36,111 nucleotides of DNA, from positions 1-36,111 of the forward strand of contig NZ_QHJG01000042.1 in NCBI RefSeq assembly GCF_003184185.1, given 5' to 3'. The notes beneath the pieces were generated by a model. That model did not search any database. It saw nothing but the letters and a program-made list of their open reading frames with translations, and was not told the DNA's origin. The DNA comes from Legionella qingyii. GTDB lineage: Bacteria; Pseudomonadota; Gammaproteobacteria; Legionellales; Legionellaceae. Of the stretch, positions 18,301 to 25,528 are shown piece by piece (the stretch's first letter is position 1; the number at the start of each line of letters is the position of its first letter). A program made the translations under genes and the position numbers.

Positions 18301-19147
18301 CATCCTGTACTTCACTTATTGCGCGATTATGAGTGGACGTATTAGTCAAATTTTCTGATTCAGCGATTGTTTCTTGTCCGGATGCTTTAACTTGTCGTGA
18401 CCAGTCCATGACAGCAATACGTGTACTTTCACCCGGAGCTAAAGCGACACTATGTAATAAATTACCTAAAGTTACACCTTGGGCAAACCAAGATTGAGCA
18501 AAGGTTAACATCGCCCCGACCGCAGGTGCTTTAAAACCAAAATCAGATGAAACCGTGGGGGAGATATCAATTGGGCCTGCAGAGTTTAAATCAGTTGTTT
18601 CCTGAGGTGTAACCTGATCGATAACTACAGAACGATAATAATGCCGTTCCGTTGGATATTCGCCTAGTTTAGGAACTAACTCACTTCCTTTTTCTTCTTC
18701 CTCCTGGTTTAAGTCTGGAATTCCAACATTTAATATGACTTGGGCGGCACAAAATGGAGGCCATCGACCTAAATCACCAATGGTTTCAACTTGCAAGTTA
18801 TTCTTTATTTCATTAGCAAGGGTCGTGCTAATATCTCTAAAAACATCGATTTCAGCTCCAACTAAAGCATCTGGCGTTTGTGGTGCGCCCGAATCAATAA
18901 AGCTCGATGAAATCTTTCCGGAACGAGCAACAATGGAGTTTCCTTCCCCATTTGCAGCAGCAGCAATATCCTGCGCAACTTGGAACAAAGAACAGGTTGC
19001 TAAATCGTAAACCGTTTTAATCCCTAATTTATTTAAGGTTTGTTCTGTTTGACTTGATATTCCTAGCAAAGAAGAAACAGGTTGACTTAATGCGTGCAAA
19101 GCATCCATTTTGGTAAATTGGAATTTTAATCCGTCGCGGTATCCCAT
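15305..19147 (-). CDS. Giant multidomain protein of unknown function
   Basis: About 1280 residues, no signal peptide, no membrane segment. The start at 19147 follows GGAG at a 6-nt gap; the ATG at 19159 has no ribosome site. Order seen: two helix-hairpin-helix-like repeats (about 25-65, LLGISSQTEQTLNKLGIKTV; and about 100-145); a globular block with LLHSVALAPGESTRIAVMDW; a Gly/Ser-rich tract (about 295-345); helices (about 350-460); a Pro/Ser linker (about 505-540); a beta-sandwich-like part; a block ending RFWNWQDSPIPLQPPEI; Ala-rich helices; a second Gly/Ser linker; and a C-terminal domain from about 1050. The last has a strand ending YAQSG (Gln1139) and another ending LYSC (Cys1204), resembling caspase-like or DUF4347-like folds but without the usual His. 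The build, core plus linkers plus end domain, recalls polymorphic toxins; this is inference. Confidence 0.8.
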   Translation of the reverse strand: MGYRDGLKFQFTKMDALHALSQPVSSLLGISSQTEQTLNKLGIKTVYDLATCSLFQVAQDIAAAANGEGNSIVARSGKISSSFIDSGAPQTPDALVGAEIDVFRDISTTLANEIKNNLQVETIGDLGRWPPFCAAQVILNVGIPDLNQEEEEKGSELVPKLGEYPTERHYYRSVVIDQVTPQETTDLNSAGPIDISPTVSSDFGFKAPAVGAMLTFAQSWFAQGVTLGNLLHSVALAPGESTRIAVMDWSRQVKASGQETIAESENLTNTSTHNRAISEVQDAVASEVQTGFSKTSGSSTTSAGGGGLGLSLGPLTLGGSGSSATSSSNAESFSTSSGTRNLSATMNQRVSDATQQAASSVRNRRASIVKEVSEEEHQSVSTRIIANYNHMHALTIQYYEVIEIYRVNVQLQQVERCLFVPMKLIQFDKATIKRYQGVLANAAISQRAKELLNREFGSVIIQPTRPLRPTRSVFDRVAAIDRIASLNVSMRMSSNAKNPSENGTDNPPPAAEPTSPPTAPASSEPYWVNDELIRASRITLASITKPGTTNVSLPGETTFYGVSLDLTAQNRSSISITAVNVDLQSGTIVKLSSISPINWIASESIPIQELAAIRITSANTSYLTGRLTLQLSYNSAKFPISLPVEISPNAVESQLCRFLVDQGDETELEMHLEQNRLHYSQAVWRALDPSQIALLLSAYSFEGKPIGDLIDPNPVMVASNYLVFRMPSFIEAVGIETTELDTEDESHKSWRSWLKDRGLVLGANAAVEQLIPIPTGGVFAEAVLGRSNCAERLDATRFWNWQDSPIPLQPPEIAAIQMESRAQPIDVTPGQLGAPVLNIMNPTTLPDPTGVGAILNAVQNGSMFRDMAGLASTAALAQALGSNSTSAGIEAGKQAAANLAVAAQKDIEEKKIAAQLALAAMGLPSANAGASKNISEGGAILNTATEMDKRSPRTAPSSSTGSGSDGSTTEGSGGGSGGTSDPTMPGVPDEIRSMFGGNSRADEVLSKMNWGSLGQSGASIIPASYSDKGGSGGGSGTTTSSVISFELAFYASFPKPWATEADEVQGLANNKWLPSEEDFDSISPAATSANNQGTKPFGQVMTSVEDLINTVIYFAPQVPGFGTTHASTIVRLNLFLYAQSGNVGFKGILTTTGKWDAVLGNDIKSAGLDSALITAISKKSATKALQAKLKKAWASNAEIWLYSCSDVVSDAFGKKLAKLLGAKIRAFDDPFWVLPAFDSSQQKILSRDEFGIGSDFAAATATKTKDLHSLDFLSKRTFKP

Positions 19148-19578
19148 TTTGAACTCCATTTCAAATGCGATGTGTTAACATTATACACTAAGTATAAAAA
19201 TATTCCATTTATTAGTGATTATTTTAATGCGTTTGAAGATGAACTATTCTAAATAATATGAGCTTACAGTTGCTATGGATTTTTTAGCAGGTTGATGCAG
19301 CAGGTAAGTTTTATTTTAACTAACTTTAGCTTCATTGAGTAGACGAATTGTAGGTTTTTTGTAAGATCTACTTATGCTCCATTACTACTTCAGTATCCTC
19401 CTTTTTTCATGCTTATTTAATTGTTTATATCTCTTTCTTAGTTCTCAGGATCGACTGTTTCCATTGTTTGATTCGGTAAAATTATTTATGAGGTAATTCG
19501 AACAAAGAAACACAACTTGATTTATAGCTTTTTTTTGAATAATATGACGCAAAATAAATCAAAGTGGGAAGTTAAACT
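19148..19578. other. Divergent promoter region, no gene seen
   Basis: This 431-bp AT-rich spacer must hold the promoters for the giant gene (leftward) and the membrane protein (rightward). TAAATCAAAGTGG at 19555-19567 is the reverse complement, at 12 of 13 positions, of the start-site element of the paralogue pair, but overlaps the ribosome-binding region here. No hairpins or small genes stand out. Confidence 0.45.
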
Positions 19579-20142
19579 ATGCAAGGCAAACAAGAATTAA
19601 ACTTTGGGCAATACGTAGAGATTGGTGGGAATTTATTTTCTGAGGATCAAAAGGAAAGTGAAATAGCAAGGGGGCAGGCGAAGGAAATTTTAGTTAAAGC
19701 CGGGAAAAACGCATTTGGATTTTTCACTCCTTACAAAAGCATCGGGGATTTTGGTACTGCATTAGCTAGTCCAATTGCTACACCATTAGCTTTCAGCCTT
19801 GTGGCTGGTCTTTCCACAATCGCTGCTGCTTTAGCCACAATTACTGCTGCTGGAAGCTTGCTGGTTGCAAGTGGTGCTGGTACCATTGGTCTTTTCAATA
19901 AAAATGCAAAAGAAACGGCATTAACTGCGCTTGCTGTTGCAGGAACTGCAGCAATTGTTGCTGTTGCTTGTGCTGCAATTACAGTTGCGTTGGCATTAAT
20001 CACTGCTGTCGTAACTCCTTTATTAGTTGCGCAAATCTTTACTCGCGCTGGAGCTAGTGTTATTTCTGCCTTCTCTTCCTGCTGTTCTAAGCCAGAAAAA
20101 AAGGATGAATCGATAGAGCATGCTAGTTTATTAGTTCTCTAA
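19579..20142 (+). CDS. Alanine-rich hydrophobic membrane protein
   Basis: 187 residues. A polar N-terminus (1-55) is followed by long alanine/valine/threonine-rich hydrophobic stretches (about 60-105 and 115-165) that could make three or four membrane passes. A Cys cluster (SSCCSKP) and a charged tail ending HASLLVL come last. No family recognised. Small Ala-rich hairpin-like membrane proteins occur among Legionella effectors inserted in host membranes, and the charged tail would suit a C-terminal export signal, but an inner-membrane role is equally possible. GGGAAG precedes the ATG. The gene is divergent from the giant gene. Confidence 0.7.
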   Translation: MQGKQELNFGQYVEIGGNLFSEDQKESEIARGQAKEILVKAGKNAFGFFTPYKSIGDFGTALASPIATPLAFSLVAGLSTIAAALATITAAGSLLVASGAGTIGLFNKNAKETALTALAVAGTAAIVAVACAAITVALALITAVVTPLLVAQIFTRAGASVISAFSSCCSKPEKKDESIEHASLLVL

Positions 20143-20152
20143 GCAAGTTGCT

Positions 20153-20178
20153 TAAGCTAGGCTATTTAGCCTAGCTTA
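20153..20178. terminator. Perfect 12-bp hairpin between convergent genes
   Basis: TAAGCTAGGCTA, loop TT, TAGCCTAGCTTA. It lies 10 bp after the stop at 20142 and before the end of the minus-strand gene at 20231. Likely a bidirectional terminator. Confidence 0.65.
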
Positions 20179-20230
20179 TTTAAGATGCCACATTGATCTC
20201 ATAATGTTTAAACTTTTAGGCTACTAAAAA

Positions 20231-20635
20231 TTATTCAAAAGATGAAGGTTTTTTCCTCAGTACTTTTATTTCACTTTGTCTCGATTTTTCATCCAAGATC
20301 TTTTGCTTAGCTCGCCTGGAGCGCCTTTTCTTTTGGCGTTTTAATTTCTCAATTTTTTGCTGTTCCTTTGTTTTTTCATCACTCACTATCGAATGTAATT
20401 TGTGACAAAGTCGCATTCTTGCAAAATACCGATTGTCTTCACGACTTCTAGATTCCTGACATTTTATTTCCAAGCCTGAAGGTATATGCTTCAAATAAAC
20501 GGTTGAAGCAGTTTTGTGCAATTTTTGGCCTCCTTTACCACTACCAACGATAAATTTTTCGATGAGATCTGCTTCATTGATATGAAGTTGAATCATTAAA
20601 TCGTTTAATTTATCCCATTTTTCTTTGTTAATCAT
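20231..20635 (-). CDS. ArfB/RF-1-domain peptidyl-tRNA hydrolase-like rescue factor
   Basis: 134 residues carrying the class I release factor catalytic loop: SGKGGQKLHKT with GGQ at 35-37. The following block VYLKHIPSGLEIKCQ-SRS--DNR-FAR matches the RF-1 domain fold. No codon-recognition domain is present. The C-terminal third is very rich in Lys and Arg (EKLKRQKKRRSRRAKQK), like the ArfB (YaeJ) tail that enters the empty mRNA channel of stalled ribosomes. Expected role: hydrolysis of peptidyl-tRNA on ribosomes lacking a stop codon. It could instead be an RF-H or mtRF-R type relative; the length suits ArfB-sized proteins. The ribosome site is weak. It is divergent from the OTU gene. Confidence 0.85.
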   Translation of the reverse strand: MINKEKWDKLNDLMIQLHINEADLIEKFIVGSGKGGQKLHKTASTVYLKHIPSGLEIKCQESRSREDNRYFARMRLCHKLHSIVSDEKTKEQQKIEKLKRQKKRRSRRAKQKILDEKSRQSEIKVLRKKPSSFE

Positions 20636-21235
20636 AGTGATTATATATTTTCTTGTGAAAATTCATCCGCAGAGCCAACATTTTTTGAAGGGTTCTAACC
20701 GGCATGTAAAATTGATTGCTTGATATTAAAATGAAAATCATTCTGGAATCCAGAATAAAAATCATCTTTTACATTTGAACTTGCTTGTCTATGTTAGAAC
20801 AAAAGAGCATATCTCTAGAAATCTATATTTGGATCAAAATTACTTTTTCAAAAATCATTAAATACTATAATTAATACTTTTTGATCTGATAATGATTCAA
20901 AAGCATTGCTTATGGCATATTGATCGTATAGATTACAGGTTAAGCGAAATAAAATCTAAAGGACTAATGTTATGTCAAAGTGTTTCGTTCCCTCCGGAAA
21001 AAAAGATCAATTGCCAAATCAAAAGACTAATCTCTATAGTGTTCAGATTATTAAAAAAACAGTTAGTAATAAAAATAGATTTTAGGTTTAAACCAATTCC
21101 TGCTAATTCAACGATTCGTAGATTTATTATAAATATGCCCAATCATAAATAACTTTATGAAGGGGAATTTATCGCTGCCTATATGAGTTCACATAATAAA
21201 ACGTGAAGGAAAATATAAATAAAAAAGGAGTTGAT
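20636..21235. other. 600-bp spacer upstream of the OTU gene
   Basis: Apart from one small candidate gene (20972-21085) nothing is clear. An 86-codon frame at 20892-21152 has no ribosome site and a composition unlike the neighbours. No PmrA-type repeat with 11-bp spacing is present. Confidence 0.45.
20972..21085 (+). CDS. Possible 37-residue small protein or gene remnant
   Basis: ATG at 20972 is preceded by AAAGGA (20958-20963) with 8-nt spacing, the best ribosome site in this spacer. The product begins MSKCFVPSGKKDQLPNQKTN and ends at TAG 21083-21085. A one-base shift just before the stop would join it to a further frame containing RFKPIPANSTIRRF, so this may be the start of a frameshifted longer gene. 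No homology is recognised. Confidence 0.25.
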   Translation: MSKCFVPSGKKDQLPNQKTNLYSVQIIKKTVSNKNRF

Positions 21236-22897
21236 ATGTTTCTTGTAGATAATAGTGGTAAAGGCAATTGTATGTATTACGCTTATAGCATTTCTTTAAT
21301 GTATTATTTACGAGCCAATAATGCTCCTGAACGTACTGAACATGTTTTTAATAAGTTAAAGCTTAAAGAAGATGATAAAATTCAATTGCGAAAATTATTA
21401 TCCAAGAATCCAAATTATCAATTTACATCTCGTGAAATCAAAACCATTATAGAACCCCTTCTTGGAAGGGCAACAAGGGATTTGGCAGCGGAACATACAA
21501 AATTAGAGTTTAAATTGTCTCCCCATGATACCCCCTTATTTTCCTCAGCAAAATACGGGTTGGAGTTTTGTTTCAAACAATCATTGCTGGCTAATGGTTC
21601 AGAATTATCAACATTAATTGACCATGAATTTATTAACCCGGATTTTACCGAGGCTGAAATATACAAGATTCGTAGTACAGATGTTGCGATGACGGAATAT
21701 TCACTGTTAAGAATGCCTCACGTGATAGAAGAGTTTAATCGCCTGTGGTTAATTAAAGAAAGTGAACTAAAAAATGAAGAAAAACAGTTCACTGAACATG
21801 AAATTAAAGTTCAGAAAGAGAACCTCTTAGATAACATCATAAGGGATGAAACAGTGAATTTCTTTTTAGCAGAAGATGAAAAATATCTGAATCTCTATAA
21901 AGATCATCTGCAAAAGGAATTTGTATGGGGTTCAGAAGAAACACTCCTGGTGTTACATCGTGCGATACAGGGGGAGCGCATGGTGCGAAATTCAAACGGA
22001 AGGTTGGAGACGTTTTATGATACTGAAATAGTGCTGCATCTTCATAGAGATGGCATCGCTCCTTTTTATCAGTCCAATATTCCAGAGATGATACTGAATA
22101 ATCAAAATAATTTGCATTGGACCTCTCTAATTCCTGAGTCAGTATTTACACCAAAATTAACAGACAAGGAGCAAATGCTATTTGAGCTGTTGGATGAAAT
22201 GCATGCGATGCATCCCAGGATAACTGTTTTATTTGGAGAAGATAGGGGCGAGCGTGATTGGCTATCCATTTTAATGAAACAGATGGATATTATTTATACT
22301 AATCCATCTTATGCAATTAAAGAAAAAGCACTGGAGTCTGTCTTTCAACTTATTGGTAAAGTGATGCCCAGATTAGGATTAGAGCCTTCTTGGCGGCCGT
22401 TACTAAGTAATTTTCTTTCAGCATTGGTTGATTGTTCCCCAATATTTTTGGCCGATAAGCCAAAGGATTTAATATTGGAGTGCCAAACGGCTGAACAAAG
22501 TCAAGAACGCAACGAATTATCTGTTCCTAAACAAGTTCAAACGAGAGAACGAAGCAAATGTTCCCGACATACTTTGTTTCAATCTGAGGGACCTCGCCAA
22601 AAGACATATCCTCAAGAAATTTCTCGCTATGTTTCTGAGGGTAAACAGTCAGGCCCAAGAGTGGCAAACGCTCTTAGACAGATGTATCAAGAGGGCACTT
22701 ACTCTCCTGAAGAATGTAGAGAAATCGCTTTACAGTATTTGAGTTATGTAAAATATAAGAAGCGTCATTTTGTTCTGACTGATGTGAATCACTTTATAGA
22801 AGAAATGAATGAAATTATTAAAGTGGATTATGAACAGGAAATAAGGTATTTAGATGCCAGAGATAGGAATACAGCAAGAGATGTTTTAACAATATAA
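21236..22897 (+). CDS. OTU-type cysteine protease, probable deubiquitinase effector
   Basis: Start at ATG 21236, five bases after AAAGGAG; the GTG 33 bases upstream lacks support. The N-terminus has the OTU catalytic loop D-x-S-G-x-G-N-C (VDNSGKGNCMYYAYS), giving Asp5 and nucleophile Cys12. The matching catalytic histidine motif, NNLHWTSLIP, lies far downstream at His294-Trp295. About 280 residues separate the two, much more than in compact OTUs. The insert is helical and charged, as in the Legionella LotB/LotC group, whose helical insertion lies after the Cys loop. A helical C-terminal part (about 300-553) with basic and acidic stretches follows. Expected role: cleavage of host ubiquitin chains after Dot/Icm delivery. 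No signal peptide. Which Lot protein it resembles cannot be told here. Confidence 0.8.
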   Translation: MFLVDNSGKGNCMYYAYSISLMYYLRANNAPERTEHVFNKLKLKEDDKIQLRKLLSKNPNYQFTSREIKTIIEPLLGRATRDLAAEHTKLEFKLSPHDTPLFSSAKYGLEFCFKQSLLANGSELSTLIDHEFINPDFTEAEIYKIRSTDVAMTEYSLLRMPHVIEEFNRLWLIKESELKNEEKQFTEHEIKVQKENLLDNIIRDETVNFFLAEDEKYLNLYKDHLQKEFVWGSEETLLVLHRAIQGERMVRNSNGRLETFYDTEIVLHLHRDGIAPFYQSNIPEMILNNQNNLHWTSLIPESVFTPKLTDKEQMLFELLDEMHAMHPRITVLFGEDRGERDWLSILMKQMDIIYTNPSYAIKEKALESVFQLIGKVMPRLGLEPSWRPLLSNFLSALVDCSPIFLADKPKDLILECQTAEQSQERNELSVPKQVQTRERSKCSRHTLFQSEGPRQKTYPQEISRYVSEGKQSGPRVANALRQMYQEGTYSPEECREIALQYLSYVKYKKRHFVLTDVNHFIEEMNEIIKVDYEQEIRYLDARDRNTARDVLTI

Positions 22898-22937
22898 AGG
22901 ATTTAGTGCATATTGGACGACGGTTCGACAAGGCTAA

Positions 22938-22961
22938 AAGGTTGGGTAGTTACCCAACCTT
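22938..22961. terminator. Bidirectional terminator hairpin
   Basis: AAGGTTGGGTA, loop GT, TACCCAACCTT: a perfect 11-bp stem between genes ending at 22897 and 22971. On the minus strand it is followed by a short T-run (CCTTTTAG). Confidence 0.7.
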
Positions 22962-22970
22962 CGAATAATT

Positions 22971-23651
22971 TTAATGAGCAGATTGGTTTGCTATATAATC
23001 ATCATCATAATCATCTGAATCATCGGGGCTTGCTAAAAACTTATCTTCATAATCAATCACAAAGCCGGCAAAAATACGAATGATGCGATCATCAATTTTT
23101 TCAGGATAGTGTACTGAGACTTCCCAGGTTTTGTCACCGATGTTGCGATTTAATTCAGCGATTGGGTGCGGATTGCTTGTTGAGGTTAAAATAACAAATC
23201 GGTCAAAGCTTGGATTAGCATAGGCATAGCCAATTTCAGTTGATTTTCCTGACTCATCATAGTCATAAATAGTGAATTTTGCTGATTCGAGTGTCGCTAA
23301 ATTTCCATCAATAAAGCCAATTTGCACTCCTCGGGTATCATATATATCAATTTCTTTAGCCCAAGGATAGAGAGAACCTAAAGAAATGATTCGAGTAATT
23401 CCTGTTGCTTGCCATCCATCTTTATTGGATAAATCATAGTTTGTACGGATACGAAATGCACTCTTTTTTATTGAGCCTGGATAGGTTTCTTTTTGAGGGG
23501 ATTTAATCTGATAAATTTCAGAAAATTTATAAACATCTTTTGTAACTACAAAATCATAAGGATGGTCTTCATGAACACCATAACTATTAGCAAAAGTTGC
23601 ATAGGATATTGTAATCAGGAAAAACAAGTACGACACCAATGATTTACGCAT
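22971..23651 (-). CDS. Secreted protein of uncertain fold (tubby/LURP-like pattern)
   Basis: Start at 23651 follows AAAGGGG and puts a signal peptide first (MRKSLVSYLFFLITISYATFA); the frame extends 17 codons further upstream without support. The mature protein is beta-rich with repeated strand-turn patterns: FVVTKDVYKF, AFRIRTNYDLSNKDGW, AKEIDIYDTRGVQIGFIDG, AKFTIYDYDESGKSTEIGYAY, RFVILTSTSNPHPIAEL, KTWEVSVHYPEKIDDR. The 'D-x-x-G-x-x-I-G-x-I-x-G' and final 'W-x-V' strands resemble tubby-like or LURP-one proteins, but this is only a pattern impression. The C-terminus is acidic (DDSDDYDDDY). Likely periplasmic or exported by type II secretion. Confidence 0.7.
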   Translation of the reverse strand: MRKSLVSYLFFLITISYATFANSYGVHEDHPYDFVVTKDVYKFSEIYQIKSPQKETYPGSIKKSAFRIRTNYDLSNKDGWQATGITRIISLGSLYPWAKEIDIYDTRGVQIGFIDGNLATLESAKFTIYDYDESGKSTEIGYAYANPSFDRFVILTSTSNPHPIAELNRNIGDKTWEVSVHYPEKIDDRIIRIFAGFVIDYEDKFLASPDDSDDYDDDYIANQSAH

Positions 23652-24004
23652 TATATGACCCCTTTGATTTAAATACTTTGGAAGATACCAATTTGACAAC
23701 AATGAAAAATAAATAAAAATATAAATAATTCAATGTCGTTCATACACCTCGTGAGAGGTTGGGGTATAGTAAATCAAATTGATTAAGGAATAAATTGTTT
23801 CTACTCGTTTGATGATTTATTTTAATATAGATTGGTAATTGATAATCATGTAGAGCAATAGATTGTCAGTTGTTTGAAGTTTAAACTATAGTTAGCGCAT
23901 CTCTTAATAAAAAGGGGCCCCGGGTTCCTCTGTATTGTGCTCAGGCTACTTTTTATCAAGAGTCTTGGCGTAATTCTTAATAGCACTAAAATATAATTAA
24001 GAGT
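23652..24004. other. Intergenic, no gene seen
   Basis: AT-rich spacer with one GC-rich patch, GGGGCCCCGGG, at about 23916-23926. Read on the minus strand, the patch is followed by TTTTTA and might help end the RhoGAP transcript, but it cannot fold into a simple hairpin. Promoter signals for the gene at 23651 are not clear. Confidence 0.4.
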
Positions 24005-25201
24005 CTACTTGGGACCACCCAGATTGGTAGCTTGCAGATCCTCATATTCGATTATTTCGTGTTCATCTTTTGGATTTGGGAATAATGAAGCAGGAGTTGC
24101 GATGTTGTTGTTATCAGACTTAAAAATGCTAAATTGAGTTAGATTTGAACCATTAGATTTATTTCCACGATGATTTTTTACTGACGTTACTCTATTTTCT
24201 GAAAGAGATATCAGATTGATTTCTTCCTGTATTTTTCGATGTCCTTGATTCACGGTAGACATTTGGGAACTTAATTCAGAAATCTTGGCGTTGAGTGCGT
24301 TCAGCTCTTCTTTTAATTGCTTTAGTTGCTTATTTAATTCTTTCCGCACTTTTCGTTTAATTGAATGATCTTGCTGTTGTTTATCAATAATGTCGATCTG
24401 ATTCTTAAGCATTGATGCTTGCAACATCAAACTTTTCATGGGAACTGTCACTGCTTTTTTGGAGGCTTCTTTCATATGTTCCAGTTGTTCAAGTATTGAA
24501 TGTCTCGTGTATGCTAAATGCTCCAATTTATCAGCATGACGTTCTTTAAAATCATAATTCCATTTTTCGTCGGTGATGTAAATCTCTAATATAGGGGTTA
24601 ACTGATTTATAAATCCACTTAGACCCAAAAAGTCTGTCGAAGGGAATAGAGCCAAATCTTGAGTCAAACGGGGGGCCATAATAATTGCGAGATTATTGTA
24701 AGTCATGCGATTGGTATCTTGAAATCTACCAACTTGGTGCATTAAATAGCAGTAATGGTCAAGGATCTCTCCTGCGCGTTGATGATCGACTCTTTTTGAA
24801 AGCAGGAGATCACAAATAAAATCATCGAATAGTTGAGCTGCATTGAAAAGATTTTTTCTATCTTGAGAATCCAGTAGAGATTTTAATTCTTTAGAGAAGG
24901 TAAGTAGTAATTTGTCTTCTGAATCTAATATCTGGGTGCCTTTGAACATGGCGGGTATCATCCCTAAAATGTTATGGAGATGTTCACTATTTACTTTATT
25001 TTTTTCCATTACATAGTGACTTAGAGTATCCACATTAAATTGTTCACTGATAAGCAGATCAAGTAATCTCTCGGTTTCTTCTTTTGCCCCTGAAACTCGA
25101 AAAACTCCAGGGATATTTAATAATTTTGGATTTTGGGCTACTAATTGAACAATGCTTCGAAATACATTCACTATCACATGGGTATTGTAGGGGCCAGGCA
25201 T
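24005..25201 (-). CDS. RhoGAP-domain coiled-coil effector candidate
   Basis: A eukaryote-like Rho GTPase-activating protein. Residues 31-38 (PGVFRVSG) match the arginine-finger loop of RhoGAP domains, with Arg35 as the finger. Residues 164-179 (NRMTYNNLAIIMAPRL) match the second conserved block N-K-M-x-x-x-N-L-A-x-x-x-x-P-x-L. Arg165 stands at the usual Lys, and Arg178 at the usual Asn after Pro. The domain spans about 1-210. A long coiled coil follows (about 225-335, with KQLKQLKEELNALNAKISEL), then a polar tail with the acidic patch KDEHEIIEYEDL, consistent with an E-block type export signal. Expected role: switching off a host Rho-family GTPase. GGAG precedes the ATG. No PmrA box with correct spacing was found upstream. 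Confidence 0.85.
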   Translation of the reverse strand: MPGPYNTHVIVNVFRSIVQLVAQNPKLLNIPGVFRVSGAKEETERLLDLLISEQFNVDTLSHYVMEKNKVNSEHLHNILGMIPAMFKGTQILDSEDKLLLTFSKELKSLLDSQDRKNLFNAAQLFDDFICDLLLSKRVDHQRAGEILDHYCYLMHQVGRFQDTNRMTYNNLAIIMAPRLTQDLALFPSTDFLGLSGFINQLTPILEIYITDEKWNYDFKERHADKLEHLAYTRHSILEQLEHMKEASKKAVTVPMKSLMLQASMLKNQIDIIDKQQQDHSIKRKVRKELNKQLKQLKEELNALNAKISELSSQMSTVNQGHRKIQEEINLISLSENRVTSVKNHRGNKSNGSNLTQFSIFKSDNNNIATPASLFPNPKDEHEIIEYEDLQATNLGGPK

Positions 25202-25528
25202 GTAAATTCTCCAGATAAGAATACAATGTTTCGGTTTTTAAAATGTTTATTAAAAACAGATAGGACGTAAGTACTTTTATTTCATTGAATTCGGACTAGA
25301 CATCTACAACAAATCCATCAACATAATTCATAAACAATCTCCCTTTAATTTATGAAATATAACCGTTTGTTAATATGGCACATTTAATTCAATTATTCCA
25401 AGTAATGAATAATGATTTCTGTTGTTCGCCCCCAAATGTGAGGGGCAAAAAATAAACCTCCTAAAATTATTTGACAATCTATAATTATGATAGGGAACAA
25501 AAAAATAGATATGCAGGAGACAAACACT
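25202..25528. other. Divergent promoter region of RhoGAP gene and htpX
   Basis: No gene seen. TTGACA at about 25469 lies 60 bp before htpX, but no -10 at proper spacing is obvious. A TTAAT/TTAAA pair in the leftward direction has 12-bp rather than 11-bp spacing, so it was not called a PmrA box. Confidence 0.4.

Noticed and set aside
20862..20885. TTAA repeats before the OTU gene as a PmrA box
   Set aside because: Spacing between cores is 13 bp and the site lies more than 350 bp from the start codon.
20892..21152. 86-codon frame upstream of the OTU gene
   Set aside because: No ribosome site and residue composition not typical of a protein; its 3' end may belong to a frameshifted small gene starting at 20972.
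23910..23930. GGGGCCCCGGG patch as a hairpin terminator
   Set aside because: The palindrome has no loop, so a simple stem-loop cannot form, despite a T-run on the minus strand.
25202..25340. Possible PmrA box before the RhoGAP gene
   Set aside because: The TTAAT and TTAAA cores are 12 bp apart instead of 11 and no -10 sits at the distance seen for the two accepted boxes.
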